Of a DNA stretch of 64,000 nt, positions 56,294 through 64,000 are shown in pieces (within the stretch, counting starts at the first letter, position 1; every line of letters begins with the position of its first letter). A program made the translations under genes and the position numbers. The notes beneath the pieces were generated by a model. That model searched no databases and was not told the DNA's origin. It worked only from the letters and a program-made list of their open reading frames with translations. The DNA comes from Kaistella soli (GTDB lineage: Bacteria; Bacteroidota; Bacteroidia; Flavobacteriales; Weeksellaceae): positions 1 through 64,000 of the forward strand of contig NZ_JAHOPF010000004.1 in the NCBI RefSeq assembly GCF_019038595.1, read 5' to 3'.

Positions 56294-58636
56294 TCAACTA
56301 AAAAAATTAAACCATTTTTTTTTCTTCGGTTCCTCCGTATAATACCCGTATCCATACTTATTGCCGTAACTTAAATGAATACTTCGTACATCATTGAGAA
56401 CCACCGCAAACTTTCCTTTGGCATTCTCCCTGTGAATCCGGTCAGCAAATTCAAACATGTCTTTATCGGTATGCTCAGCGCGCATCACATACAACAGAAG
56501 ATCCATATAAGGCAAAAGGTTAAAGGTATCGCTGACCATCAGCATTGGCGCGGTGTCAATCACAATATAATCGTATTGGGGCTTGAGTTCCTGCAGCATG
56601 GTCTCAAATCTCCGCCCGGCTAAAAGTTCGGTTGGGTTCGGGGCAATACTGCCGCTCGGGATGACGTCGAGATTTTTACTCAGTCCCGAAGGTTCAATAT
56701 ATTGCGAAATACGCTCATCGCCGGACGCCAGATAATCCGACAGTCCTTTGGAGGACAGATCCATAAATCTCTTAAACTGAGGGTTACGGATATCTGCCCC
56801 GACCAGCAGAACTTTACGGGTCTGCGCTATGCTCAATGCAGTGTTGACACTGATGGTGGTTTTCCCCTCGCCCTTCACCGAGGAAGAAACCAGAATGACT
56901 CCGGCGCTTCCTACTGGGGGCGGGGTAAGCACAAATTTAATATTGGTCAGCATGATCCGGAATGCTTCCGCAAAAGAGGAAAAATCATTCGTTCTCACGA
57001 GGGCATTCTCCTGATCTCCGGCATTCGGTATTTCTCCCACCACCGGAATCTCAGGCAGGGCTTCCCGGATCTGTCTGCGGCTGTGTACATAAGTATCGAG
57101 TGCAAAACGCGTGTACAGAAATGCTCCCGGCAATAGAAGTCCAAGAAGAGCGGCCGCAAGATATACGATATTCCCTTTTGGGGCTACCGGTACTGCAACG
57201 GTATAGGCCGGATTGACGATTTTGGCTTTTGGGGTATTCACTGACAGGGCGATGGACGTTTCTTCCCTTTTCTGAAGCAGATACAGGAAGAGGGCTTCCT
57301 TGAGGTTCTGCTGTCTTTCAATGCTCCGGAAGACTCTTTCCTGCTGAGGAAATTTGGTAATATCGGCCCCCGATTTGTTGATCTGGTTCTGAATCTGCCC
57401 CATCGAGATCTGCAGGCTGGTTCTGGATTTTCTGAGATTGTCCCGGATCAGTTCGCGCATCGAAGCGATGTCGCGATTGAACTGCTGCACCGCAGGATTG
57501 GAAGGCGTGGCCTGCCTGAGGGTCCTGTTGCGCGTCAGCACGAGCTGGTTATATTCGTTAATGACGTTGTCCAAACCGGCCGGCATCCCCACATTGGTAG
57601 GAAGGAGCTGATCATTGGCGGAAGAGTTGGCAATTTTGAGGACCGAGTCGACCATCTCGAGCTGGGTTCCCACCTCCATCATCTTTTTGGTATTTTCACT
57701 CGCATTCTGCAGGCTCAATTGTGCCTGCGCCTGTAAATCGGCGATTTTATTGGCTTCCTTGAAGTTTTCTTTCTGGCTTTCAATCCCCCCCAGTTCCCTG
57801 GTGATAAGATTCAGTCTCTCATCAATGAAACTGGCCGTATTCAGGGCTTCCGCATTCTTATCTTTGATCGCGTCGATATTGTACTGCTTCATCAGCTCGT
57901 TCAGAATATCTTCTGAACGGATCGGATTGGTTCCGATGCGGCTGAGCTCCATGATGCTGGATTTTTTCTGGGGGACCACAACGTTGAGCGACGCTTCTAT
58001 TTTATCAGCAACAACCCGTGGGTTCACAATGCTGAGGGTTAATGACTTGCTGAAAGTGACGCCGGGATTTCTGTTCAGCACAAAGCTTCCGAACGGGGTT
58101 TTGACAGGAACCCCATAGGTACCTGATATTTCTTTATGCGAGTCTTTGAGTTTAAACTGGTCCGCTCCTAAAGGGAAAATGGTATAGGAATAGGAACTGA
58201 AAGCTCTGGGATTAACCAGCGAAAGGATGCTGCCTTTTACCGGACTGGTTTCGTAGAGCTCAGCTTCCTTTACATTGCCCTCGTTAATCACCTTCACTTC
58301 CAGACCCAGGCTTTTCACAACACTTAAAATCAGCGGTTTTGATTTGACCACCGAAATCTCATTGTCCACTTCATTTGACATCAGCCCGGAGGGCAGTGCC
58401 ATATTCTGAAAATCCTGAAGGCCCATGATCTCTCCCGACTTGGCAGAGGCACTTTTAACATAGAGGGAAGCTTTGCTCATGTACTGCGGGGTGGCATATC
58501 TTAAATAAAGCCAGGCCCCGAAAAGCGCGAGCAGTAAAGAGCCTGAAAAAAGAGGCCAGAAAAGGAAATAACGCTGAATCTGTCTTTTGATCTGTCCGCC
58601 GTCGCGTTTTTCTGCAATCGTATCTGTAAACTCCAT
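56294..58636 (-). CDS. wzc: Wzc2, polysaccharide co-polymerase with BY-kinase domain
   Basis: 780 residues with the same architecture as 39435-41753. Span 1 at about 30-50, coiled-coil periplasmic domain, GNVR region (ERVFRSIERQQNLKEALFLY), span 2 at about 500-520, kinase with Walker A SSVKGEGKTTISVN, A' LLVGADIRNP, Walker B YIVIDTAPMLMVSD, and C-terminal Tyr cluster (YGNKYGYGYYTEEP). Three bases after the Wza2 stop. The close similarity to Wzc1 shows that the locus contains two copies of the Wza-Wzc module. Confidence 0.93.
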   Translation of the reverse strand: MEFTDTIAEKRDGGQIKRQIQRYFLFWPLFSGSLLLALFGAWLYLRYATPQYMSKASLYVKSASAKSGEIMGLQDFQNMALPSGLMSNEVDNEISVVKSKPLILSVVKSLGLEVKVINEGNVKEAELYETSPVKGSILSLVNPRAFSSYSYTIFPLGADQFKLKDSHKEISGTYGVPVKTPFGSFVLNRNPGVTFSKSLTLSIVNPRVVADKIEASLNVVVPQKKSSIMELSRIGTNPIRSEDILNELMKQYNIDAIKDKNAEALNTASFIDERLNLITRELGGIESQKENFKEANKIADLQAQAQLSLQNASENTKKMMEVGTQLEMVDSVLKIANSSANDQLLPTNVGMPAGLDNVINEYNQLVLTRNRTLRQATPSNPAVQQFNRDIASMRELIRDNLRKSRTSLQISMGQIQNQINKSGADITKFPQQERVFRSIERQQNLKEALFLYLLQKREETSIALSVNTPKAKIVNPAYTVAVPVAPKGNIVYLAAALLGLLLPGAFLYTRFALDTYVHSRRQIREALPEIPVVGEIPNAGDQENALVRTNDFSSFAEAFRIMLTNIKFVLTPPPVGSAGVILVSSSVKGEGKTTISVNTALSIAQTRKVLLVGADIRNPQFKRFMDLSSKGLSDYLASGDERISQYIEPSGLSKNLDVIPSGSIAPNPTELLAGRRFETMLQELKPQYDYIVIDTAPMLMVSDTFNLLPYMDLLLYVMRAEHTDKDMFEFADRIHRENAKGKFAVVLNDVRSIHLSYGNKYGYGYYTEEPKKKKWFNFFS

Positions 58637-58639
58637 GAA

Positions 58640-59431
58640 TTAACGTAGTAAGGTAATAAGTATTGATGCAAGTCCCAGTACTACCCCGCCGATCTGAAAG
58701 GCCAGATTTCTGTTGGGGTCCACATTGGCTGATTTTTTTTTGATGACGTCAGGTTCTACATAGAGAACGTCATTCTGCTGCATATAATAATAGGGAGAGG
58801 AAGTAATGTTTTTATCAGTAAAATCGATAACGATGGTTTTGTCGGTTCCGTTTTCATTTCTGACCAGTTTCACTTTTGTACGGTCGCCGTAGTCGGTCAT
58901 ATCCCCTGCCATGCCCAAAGCCTGAAGCAGGGTGAGTTTATCGGAAGCATTGGTGTATTTGCCCGGGCTTTTTACTTCCCCAAGCACGGTGATGTTGAAA
59001 TTGAGCTGGCGGATGGATACCAGAGGATCGGAAAGGTAAGTATGGAGCCGCTCTTCAAGGTCTGACCTGAGCTGTGCCATGGTCATTCCCTTCACGAAAA
59101 TCTTTCCCAATACGGGGAAAATAAGATAGCCTTCATTGTCCACCAGATACCCCTGAGGGGCCGTCTGTGCGGCCTGGGTATTCTGCACGTCTCCGGGAGT
59201 GCTCACTTGGTTCATGGAATGGAGGTTAAACGGTCGCACGGCAAACTCATCGAAAGCGGTTACTTTGATGTCGAGAAGATCTCCGGACTGTAAGTGGGAA
59301 CCTTCAAAAACAGCCTGCTTCACCTGTTCTGCTGCCAAAGTTCTGTCGGTTTCCATGTATACCATATTTTCTTTGGGTTTGCAGGAGGATACGGCGATCA
59401 GGAAAAAAAGGAGATATATGCTGCTTTTCAT
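58640..59431 (-). CDS. wza: Wza2, outer-membrane polysaccharide export lipoprotein
   Basis: 263 residues. Lipobox ending at Cys about 17 (LIAVSSC), poly_export domain (GDLLDIKVTAFDEFAVRPFN, YLVDNEGYLIFPVLG), SLBB domain (FNITVLGEVKSPG, LLQALGMAGDMTDYGDR) and a C-terminal hydrophobic helix. Same length and order of domains as Wza1. First gene of locus A; a TATATTTG element lies 20 bases before the start, so this is a plausible operon head. Confidence 0.93.
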   Translation of the reverse strand: MKSSIYLLFFLIAVSSCKPKENMVYMETDRTLAAEQVKQAVFEGSHLQSGDLLDIKVTAFDEFAVRPFNLHSMNQVSTPGDVQNTQAAQTAPQGYLVDNEGYLIFPVLGKIFVKGMTMAQLRSDLEERLHTYLSDPLVSIRQLNFNITVLGEVKSPGKYTNASDKLTLLQALGMAGDMTDYGDRTKVKLVRNENGTDKTIVIDFTDKNITSSPYYYMQQNDVLYVEPDVIKKKSANVDPNRNLAFQIGGVVLGLASILITLLR

Positions 59432-59451
59432 TTTTAAAGTTAAATCGCTGC

Positions 59452-59459
59452 AAATATAG
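59452..59459 (-). promoter_or_regulatory. Candidate promoter -7 element for locus A
   Basis: TATATTTG on the minus strand, an exact TAnnTTTG match, about 20 bases before the Wza2 start. An A/T-rich run precedes it; no clear TTTG at -33. Confidence 0.5.
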
Positions 59460-59584
59460 GAAAAAAAAAGAAGAATGCCCAGTCCGCCGATATTAACAGA
59501 TGGTTAAGGCGGATCTCAGAAGCCCATAGCATCAGGCAGATACCCCCACGCAGCAGTACCGGAGATGATTTCAAAAAAAAGCAA

Positions 59585-59610
59585 AAAGCTTCCCCTTTCG
59601 GGGAAGCTTT
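59585..59610 (-). terminator. Rho-independent terminator after 59638-59892
   Basis: Perfect stem AAAGCTTCCCC / GGGGAAGCTTT with a four-base loop, followed on the minus strand by TTGC and T8. It insulates the T9SS unit from the polysaccharide locus. Confidence 0.9.
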
Positions 59611-59637
59611 GTAATTAAAACGGCTTAATCATCGATC

Positions 59638-59892
59638 TTAAGATGCAGTAACCTTTTGTTTTTTTCCGGCATAATAAGCCGCGATCGCCAGTCCGGCAAT
59701 AAACAGCGCGGGAACATAATCATCGATCGGTGCAGGCTGAGGGTCTTCGCCGCCGATGCCTCCGCCTCCGCCAGGGTCAGTTTCCTGACCTCTTTTATAG
59801 CTTCCTTCTGTGTTATAGAAACGGGAATCTGACTGTGCCAGACTGTAACCCGACATCAGCACTATTGCTGCTGCAGTAATATATTTTTTCAT
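59638..59892 (-). CDS. Small secreted protein with C-terminal membrane anchor
   Basis: 84 residues. Signal peptide about 1-19 (MKKYITAAAIVLMSGYSLAQ), short polar part, then a Gly/Pro-rich linker (DPGGGGGIGGEDPQPAPIDD), one hydrophobic span (YVPALFIAGLAIAAYYAG) and a basic tail (KKQKV). The Pro-hydrophobic-basic order recalls C-terminal sorting signals. I recall similar tiny proteins encoded beside T9SS substrates in Chryseobacterium, but know no function. It follows the T9SS gene stop by 7 bases and shares its transcript. Confidence 0.75.
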   Translation of the reverse strand: MKKYITAAAIVLMSGYSLAQSDSRFYNTEGSYKRGQETDPGGGGGIGGEDPQPAPIDDYVPALFIAGLAIAAYYAGKKQKVTAS

Positions 59893-59899
59893 GTTAGGT

Positions 59900-62800
59900 T
59901 TATTTAAGCATTAATTTCCTGGTCTGTACCATTCCGTTTTCCAGTCTTACTTTCAGAATCACAGCTCCGCGGTAAGACACCGTCATTACGGTTTCTCTAG
60001 CTCCCGCACGGGAGGATCCCAGCAGTCTTCCGCTCATATCGTAGAGTTCTGCCGCACTGATATTCTGATCTGCCTTCACATGCACTTCACTGCCGGAACT
60101 GAAGACGGTTATTCCGGATTTTGCTGCACTGTCTGTCCCGAGAACAGTCCCTGATTTAAACAGTACCGTGAACCGGTTGACCTGAAGACCCGGCTCTGCA
60201 CTGAAAGTATAAGAACCTGCTGAAAGGTCAGTCACGGTCCTTGTCACATTATCTTTCAGGTAGATGTTCTGGATACCGCTGAAGATTCCTTCTTTCTGAA
60301 GAATACCCACTGTGTAATTCCCTGAGGTACTGAAATTAGCATTCAGGTTAAAGCTATCCGCATCATCGAAAATACCGTGAGCATCGATGACGAGTTTTTT
60401 ATCATCCACGGTGGTGTAGAGCACATCAGCGTTGTTGTCGATCATTTTAGCATCATAGCCCTGATCATATCCGGTGCCTGCCGCCGCATTAAACCCAACC
60501 AACATCTGAGGTTTCGCTCCGGAAGGTGCCGTCATCTGCAGCCAGAATTTATCCTGAACCGGAGACTTACTGAAGATCCCGGTCTGGTCACCTCTTCTCA
60601 TGCTGTTTTTAAAGATATAAGGATCAATATAAGTTCTTTCTACGAAGAAGCCCTGACCTGCGGGAATATAACCGTCGATCGCATTCGCAGGAACTGACCC
60701 CATTGAAGAGTACGCGGAATAATTGCTTCCCGAATAGTTTCCGCTGCCATCCATCATGGCACCGCTGTCCCAGATATAGACCGTACCCGTAGTATCAGGA
60801 TTGGCCGCCCAGAAATCCTCAATCGAAATTGCGCCCGGATACGGGTTCCCTAACAAAACGAATGAACCGCCTATCAGGTTACCATGATCATAGCTGATGT
60901 CCCCGGAATTCGGAGTTTTTCCTTCGAACTGTCCGTGGAATACCTGAGGGGTTGTCGTGAAATCATTTGGTGTGCGGATAAGATATCCGGTTCCAGGTGT
61001 AGTAAACGTAGTTACCGACGGATCAGCAACCTGAACATATACGCCATTGTCGTAGGTATAAAATCTGTTATCCAAAGTCCCGGTCGCTGACTGATTGGTG
61101 ATTCCATCAGCAAGTTTCCCATAGGAGAATGCCTTGAGCGTCTGCGCTGAACCCTGCATCGGGCTGCTCCAGTTGATATAGGCCTGACGCTTCACTGCTT
61201 TGGAATCTCTTCTCAGTTTGAAAGAAGAAGCATCGCCTGCGGTGAATGTTCCGGTCTGCACAAAATTGGCATTATTGGCCACGATGATAGTTCCGTTATT
61301 GGTGACGTTACCTGTTTTTACGGAGCTATTTACAGTCAAAGTTTTTCCTTCGTTTACGGTTAAGGAAAACGCTTCGAAGGCAGGACCCGAATAATCTTCA
61401 TTGATGATGGCAGGAAGATCTGAAGTAGGAGCACCATTTGACCATGCGGCTGGCGATCCTGTCCATGTGGTGTTAGTAACTTTTTTGTAAAGGCTTACTT
61501 CCGGTGATTGGGTTGAAGTGGTGTAAGCTTTAAAGCCTGGTATGGATAATGCGGAATTATATTTCAGTAAACGGGTATTGTCCGCAGCACTAATAATTGA
61601 AAAATGATCTGTATTGTAAGTAATAACCCATTTTTGGTTATTGGTGGCTACCGCTGTAACCCCTGACAAGTTTGTCGAAGAAACATAATTAAGATATTTA
61701 GAATCAGACACATTTTGCACTACGTAATTAGTCCCTGTTTTAACAATGCTCCAAACTGTGGTCGCAATAGGGTTAATGATTTCATTATTAACAGGTGAAA
61801 CAGATGTAACTCCAAATGCACCGCTTGAAAGGGCATTTGTCATGATTACTTTGTCGGTAGCATCTGCCAAAAGATATTCTCCATCAGTAAGATCGTCTAA
61901 AGAAGTAATTTTTTTATAAGTAGGAACTTTGGTTATGGCAATTTCACTCGATGTAATTGTTTCAAGAATACCATTATTTGCCGATAAGCTATATAGTCCT
62001 ACAGAATCAAATTGAATGTCAATAAAAGTCGCAATTCCATTTACAAAAGCTTTGGTTATTGTACCTGAAAGCACTCCCGCACCTGAAGCTTTGCTTAAAA
62101 CTACATTTCCAGTATAATTAGTATCTACACTGTTATCAGGTCTGCGTGCTTCTACATTAAATGAAGATAAGTTACTACCCACATTTCCAGTTGCCGGAAC
62201 ATTCACAAAAGCCAAGTGATCAGCCACTGCTAAAGTGGTAAATTGTCTATCAGCACCGTACGTGTAAACATTATTCGCATCTTTAACATAAGCGCGGTAA
62301 TGATAAACTGTATTAGCCGTAAGTCCAGATAAAGTATAGCTATAGGGTCCGGTCGCAACACCAGAGACTGTCGTTGAATTGTCAGAAACAGTTGGATCAG
62401 CATTGGCTCCCCACGCAAAACCTTTCTCCTGTGTGGCAGGACAAGTTCCTAAGGTGTTCACATTGCCGTTAAGCTGAACAGCTACGCTTCCTAAATTTGT
62501 TTCTGCACTGGTCGTTACAGCACCTTCTACGGTGGCATTCCCTTTTCCAGTCAGCACAATAGTAGAAGTATTGCTTCCAGAAGTTGTACTTGTCGCCGTC
62601 AAGGTTGCTGTTTTAGAACCCGACGAAGAAGGAGTAAAGACTACATCGAAAGTGGCAGTGCCTCCTGCTGCAATTGTGGAAGTTGATAAATTAGAGACCA
62701 CAAACTGTGGATCGCTGGAAGTGACATTGAGTCCGGCAGCTGCGGCTGCGCCACTGTTGGTAATGGTATACTGCACTTTGGTATTTGGAACCCCTGGGCA

Positions 62801-63700
62801 AGAACTTCCATGGTCCGTCGGTACGCCGGATATAGCTAACTGTGGCGAGGAAGATGTTACCGTCAAGCTATAACTTGCGCTTACTGCACAATGAGTGCCG
62901 TCTGCGATTTGTGCTACGCTGATGGTCGCATTTCCTGCGCCGACAACAGTAACTACACCTGAACTTGTATCTACAGTAGCTACCCCAGTGTTGTTACTGG
63001 AGTATACAGTGGGAGACGTATTATTAGTGGTAAAAGTATTCGTAAAAGGTGCGTCACCGGTGACCTTGTTAATACTCGGAGAATTAAAGGAAAAAGTAGA
63101 GGTGGTACAAGTTGGAGCTACTCCAACTAACTTAACATCATCTATTCTAACTTGTTGTGTTGTTTGATTTTGTCTAAACCTGATAGCAAGGTTCGCAGAA
63201 GATGGAATTACACCTCCATTGATCGTTACCATACTCCACGCTGATCCAGTGGTAACAGTCGGATAAGTCAAAGATGTAAATGTTCCAGTATTATCTGCGG
63301 GATTATAATCCGTTGCAACTTCTACAACCAGTTGGGAACTGGTAATATTCCCTGTTGAAGACTTCCAAAATCCAAACGACAGTCCTAAGGAATTATAATT
63401 AGAAATATTAATTCCCGATATTGTAAAATACCTTCCACTTGTATTTGTGATGAATACATTGTTACCTCCTGATGCACCTGAATAGCTGGAAGCAGTATTA
63501 TTTCTAACGTCAGCATCACCTCTGAACGTTAAAGTCGAATAATTTGCAAATCCCGTATAATTTGTCGCTGAAGGATTTCCAGAGGCTCCAGTACCCATCG
63601 TTTCAGTAAATATAGTGGTTTGCCCCCACCCCCAAACGGAGCAGAGCACCATAAAAAAAGCCAGAGCCGTTTTCATCATAAAAAATCGTTTTTTGTTCAT
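59900..63700 (-). CDS. Large T9SS-exported multidomain surface protein
   Basis: 1266 residues from ATG 63700, where a signal peptide begins (FMMKTALAFFMVLCSVWGWG). In order: a jelly-roll-like adhesin domain (TIFTETMGTGASGNP..., to about 210), a Big_2-like repeat (GVATVDTSSGVVTVVGAGN), a choice-of-anchor D/ASH-like domain (YTITNSGAAAAAGLNVTSS), an FnIII-like domain (LSGLTANTVYHYRAYVKDA), another Ig-like domain, a RICIN-like region, a T9SS-associated region of about 400 residues, and a C-terminal type A sorting domain (ITVFSSGSEVHVKADQNISA, ending TRKLMLK). It is expected to be exported by T9SS and attached to A-LPS or a similar glycan. The long frame to 63799 adds residues before the signal peptide and is rejected. 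Confidence 0.92.
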   Translation of the reverse strand: MNKKRFFMMKTALAFFMVLCSVWGWGQTTIFTETMGTGASGNPSATNYTGFANYSTLTFRGDADVRNNTASSYSGASGGNNVFITNTSGRYFTISGINISNYNSLGLSFGFWKSSTGNITSSQLVVEVATDYNPADNTGTFTSLTYPTVTTGSAWSMVTINGGVIPSSANLAIRFRQNQTTQQVRIDDVKLVGVAPTCTTSTFSFNSPSINKVTGDAPFTNTFTTNNTSPTVYSSNNTGVATVDTSSGVVTVVGAGNATISVAQIADGTHCAVSASYSLTVTSSSPQLAISGVPTDHGSSCPGVPNTKVQYTITNSGAAAAAGLNVTSSDPQFVVSNLSTSTIAAGGTATFDVVFTPSSSGSKTATLTATSTTSGSNTSTIVLTGKGNATVEGAVTTSAETNLGSVAVQLNGNVNTLGTCPATQEKGFAWGANADPTVSDNSTTVSGVATGPYSYTLSGLTANTVYHYRAYVKDANNVYTYGADRQFTTLAVADHLAFVNVPATGNVGSNLSSFNVEARRPDNSVDTNYTGNVVLSKASGAGVLSGTITKAFVNGIATFIDIQFDSVGLYSLSANNGILETITSSEIAITKVPTYKKITSLDDLTDGEYLLADATDKVIMTNALSSGAFGVTSVSPVNNEIINPIATTVWSIVKTGTNYVVQNVSDSKYLNYVSSTNLSGVTAVATNNQKWVITYNTDHFSIISAADNTRLLKYNSALSIPGFKAYTTSTQSPEVSLYKKVTNTTWTGSPAAWSNGAPTSDLPAIINEDYSGPAFEAFSLTVNEGKTLTVNSSVKTGNVTNNGTIIVANNANFVQTGTFTAGDASSFKLRRDSKAVKRQAYINWSSPMQGSAQTLKAFSYGKLADGITNQSATGTLDNRFYTYDNGVYVQVADPSVTTFTTPGTGYLIRTPNDFTTTPQVFHGQFEGKTPNSGDISYDHGNLIGGSFVLLGNPYPGAISIEDFWAANPDTTGTVYIWDSGAMMDGSGNYSGSNYSAYSSMGSVPANAIDGYIPAGQGFFVERTYIDPYIFKNSMRRGDQTGIFSKSPVQDKFWLQMTAPSGAKPQMLVGFNAAAGTGYDQGYDAKMIDNNADVLYTTVDDKKLVIDAHGIFDDADSFNLNANFSTSGNYTVGILQKEGIFSGIQNIYLKDNVTRTVTDLSAGSYTFSAEPGLQVNRFTVLFKSGTVLGTDSAAKSGITVFSSGSEVHVKADQNISAAELYDMSGRLLGSSRAGARETVMTVSYRGAVILKVRLENGMVQTRKLMLK

Positions 63701-63920
63701 AATATATTTTTTTTCAGTAAATAGTAGTGTTAAAAGCAGGACCAGATGATCTGCCAATAGGTAAAGTTGCGGTAAAATTCCGGTAATGCGGCAGCGCAAA
63801 TAGATGATATATGACAGGAATCCGTCATAAAATTAATTAAACCAGATTGTTTCGTGGTCTGCCGGTAATGAAGGTGAGGAAAAAACAGGTAAATTTCTTA
63901 TCATACAAAAATATTAGCGC

Positions 63921-63953
63921 CAAAAGTAGATAATCTTTGCGAGATACGCAAAA
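63921..63953 (-). promoter_or_regulatory. Candidate promoter for the T9SS gene
   Basis: On the minus strand TTTTG (rc of 63949-63953) and TACTTTTG (rc of 63921-63928) are separated by 20 bases, matching the Bacteroidota -33/-7 pattern. The start codon lies about 220 bases downstream, so the transcript would have a long 5' leader. Confidence 0.55.
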
Positions 63954-64000
63954 GGTTCAAGATTAAGTTATTGTAATGTAAATAAACACACCCATAAAGA

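Noticed and set aside
63701-63799. N-terminal extension of the T9SS protein
   Set aside because: A normal signal peptide begins at ATG 63700; the extra 33 residues precede it and would prevent its use.

Overview
The window looks like a chromosomal segment of a flavobacterium, probably Weeksellaceae (Chryseobacterium/Kaistella-like). Pointers are a type IX secretion (T9SS) cell-surface protein, an RteC-family protein, a FISUMP-domain protein, TAnnTTTG-type Bacteroidota promoters, lipoboxes of Bacteroidota type and protein sequences of flavobacterial character. This assignment rests on family recognition, not on a database search. No rRNA, tRNA or CRISPR array was recognised.

Left part (1-11.4 kb) is accessory DNA. 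At 0.1-1.8 kb a truncated tyrosine recombinase is followed, in the same orientation, by two unrelated small genes. They are separated by a 136-bp attC-like inverted repeat and bounded by GTTAYCTGC / GCAGRTAAC edges, which resembles a small integron-like cassette array. The recombinase is cut by a fragment of a REP/RAYT element, and a second RAYT (REP-associated Y1 transposase) remnant with REP palindromes lies at 3.2-3.6 kb. Next come an RteC-like regulator, a small protein gene with two truncated duplicates that bracket a secreted DUF4189-FISUMP protein, and an IS3-family element (7.4-8.9 kb). At 9.1-11.4 kb is a compact plus-strand cluster: a DUF5675 protein and two tiny membrane proteins framed by two proteins with related N-termini, which resembles a lysis module.

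From 11.46 to 59.4 kb almost everything is on the minus strand and belongs to surface polysaccharide synthesis. Reading with transcription (right to left), locus A has Wza2, Wzc2 (BY-kinase), Wzx flippase, a WbsX-like protein, a GT4, Wzy polymerase, a GNAT, a deacetylase and a GT4. It then has the UDP-L-FucNAc genes fnlA, fnlB and fnlC, a WbuB-like transferase and an outer-membrane beta-barrel. Locus B has Wza1, Wzc1, a UDP-HexNAc dehydrogenase, the ABC exporter Wzm/Wzt, two acyltransferases and many GT2/GT4 glycosyltransferases. It also holds a pyruvyltransferase-like protein, a GH88/GH105-like hydrolase, an EpsG-like polymerase and a serine-acetyltransferase-like enzyme. No initiating phosphoglycosyltransferase is visible. 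A zeta-like toxin-antitoxin pair on the plus strand, framed by near-identical 114-bp direct repeats, sits between Wzm and Wzt.

Right end (59.6-63.7 kb): a small Gly/Pro-rich membrane protein and a 1266-residue T9SS type A surface protein form their own minus-strand unit with a terminator and a candidate promoter.

Intergenic DNA is rich in repeats: AACCTN hexamer arrays at four places, inverted repeats beginning AAACCAAATTCA, CCTTGTCAAGG-type palindromes, and tandem 250-290 bp units at 38.6-39.3 kb. Some repeats run into coding sequence (Wzt N-terminus, GH88-like C-terminus).
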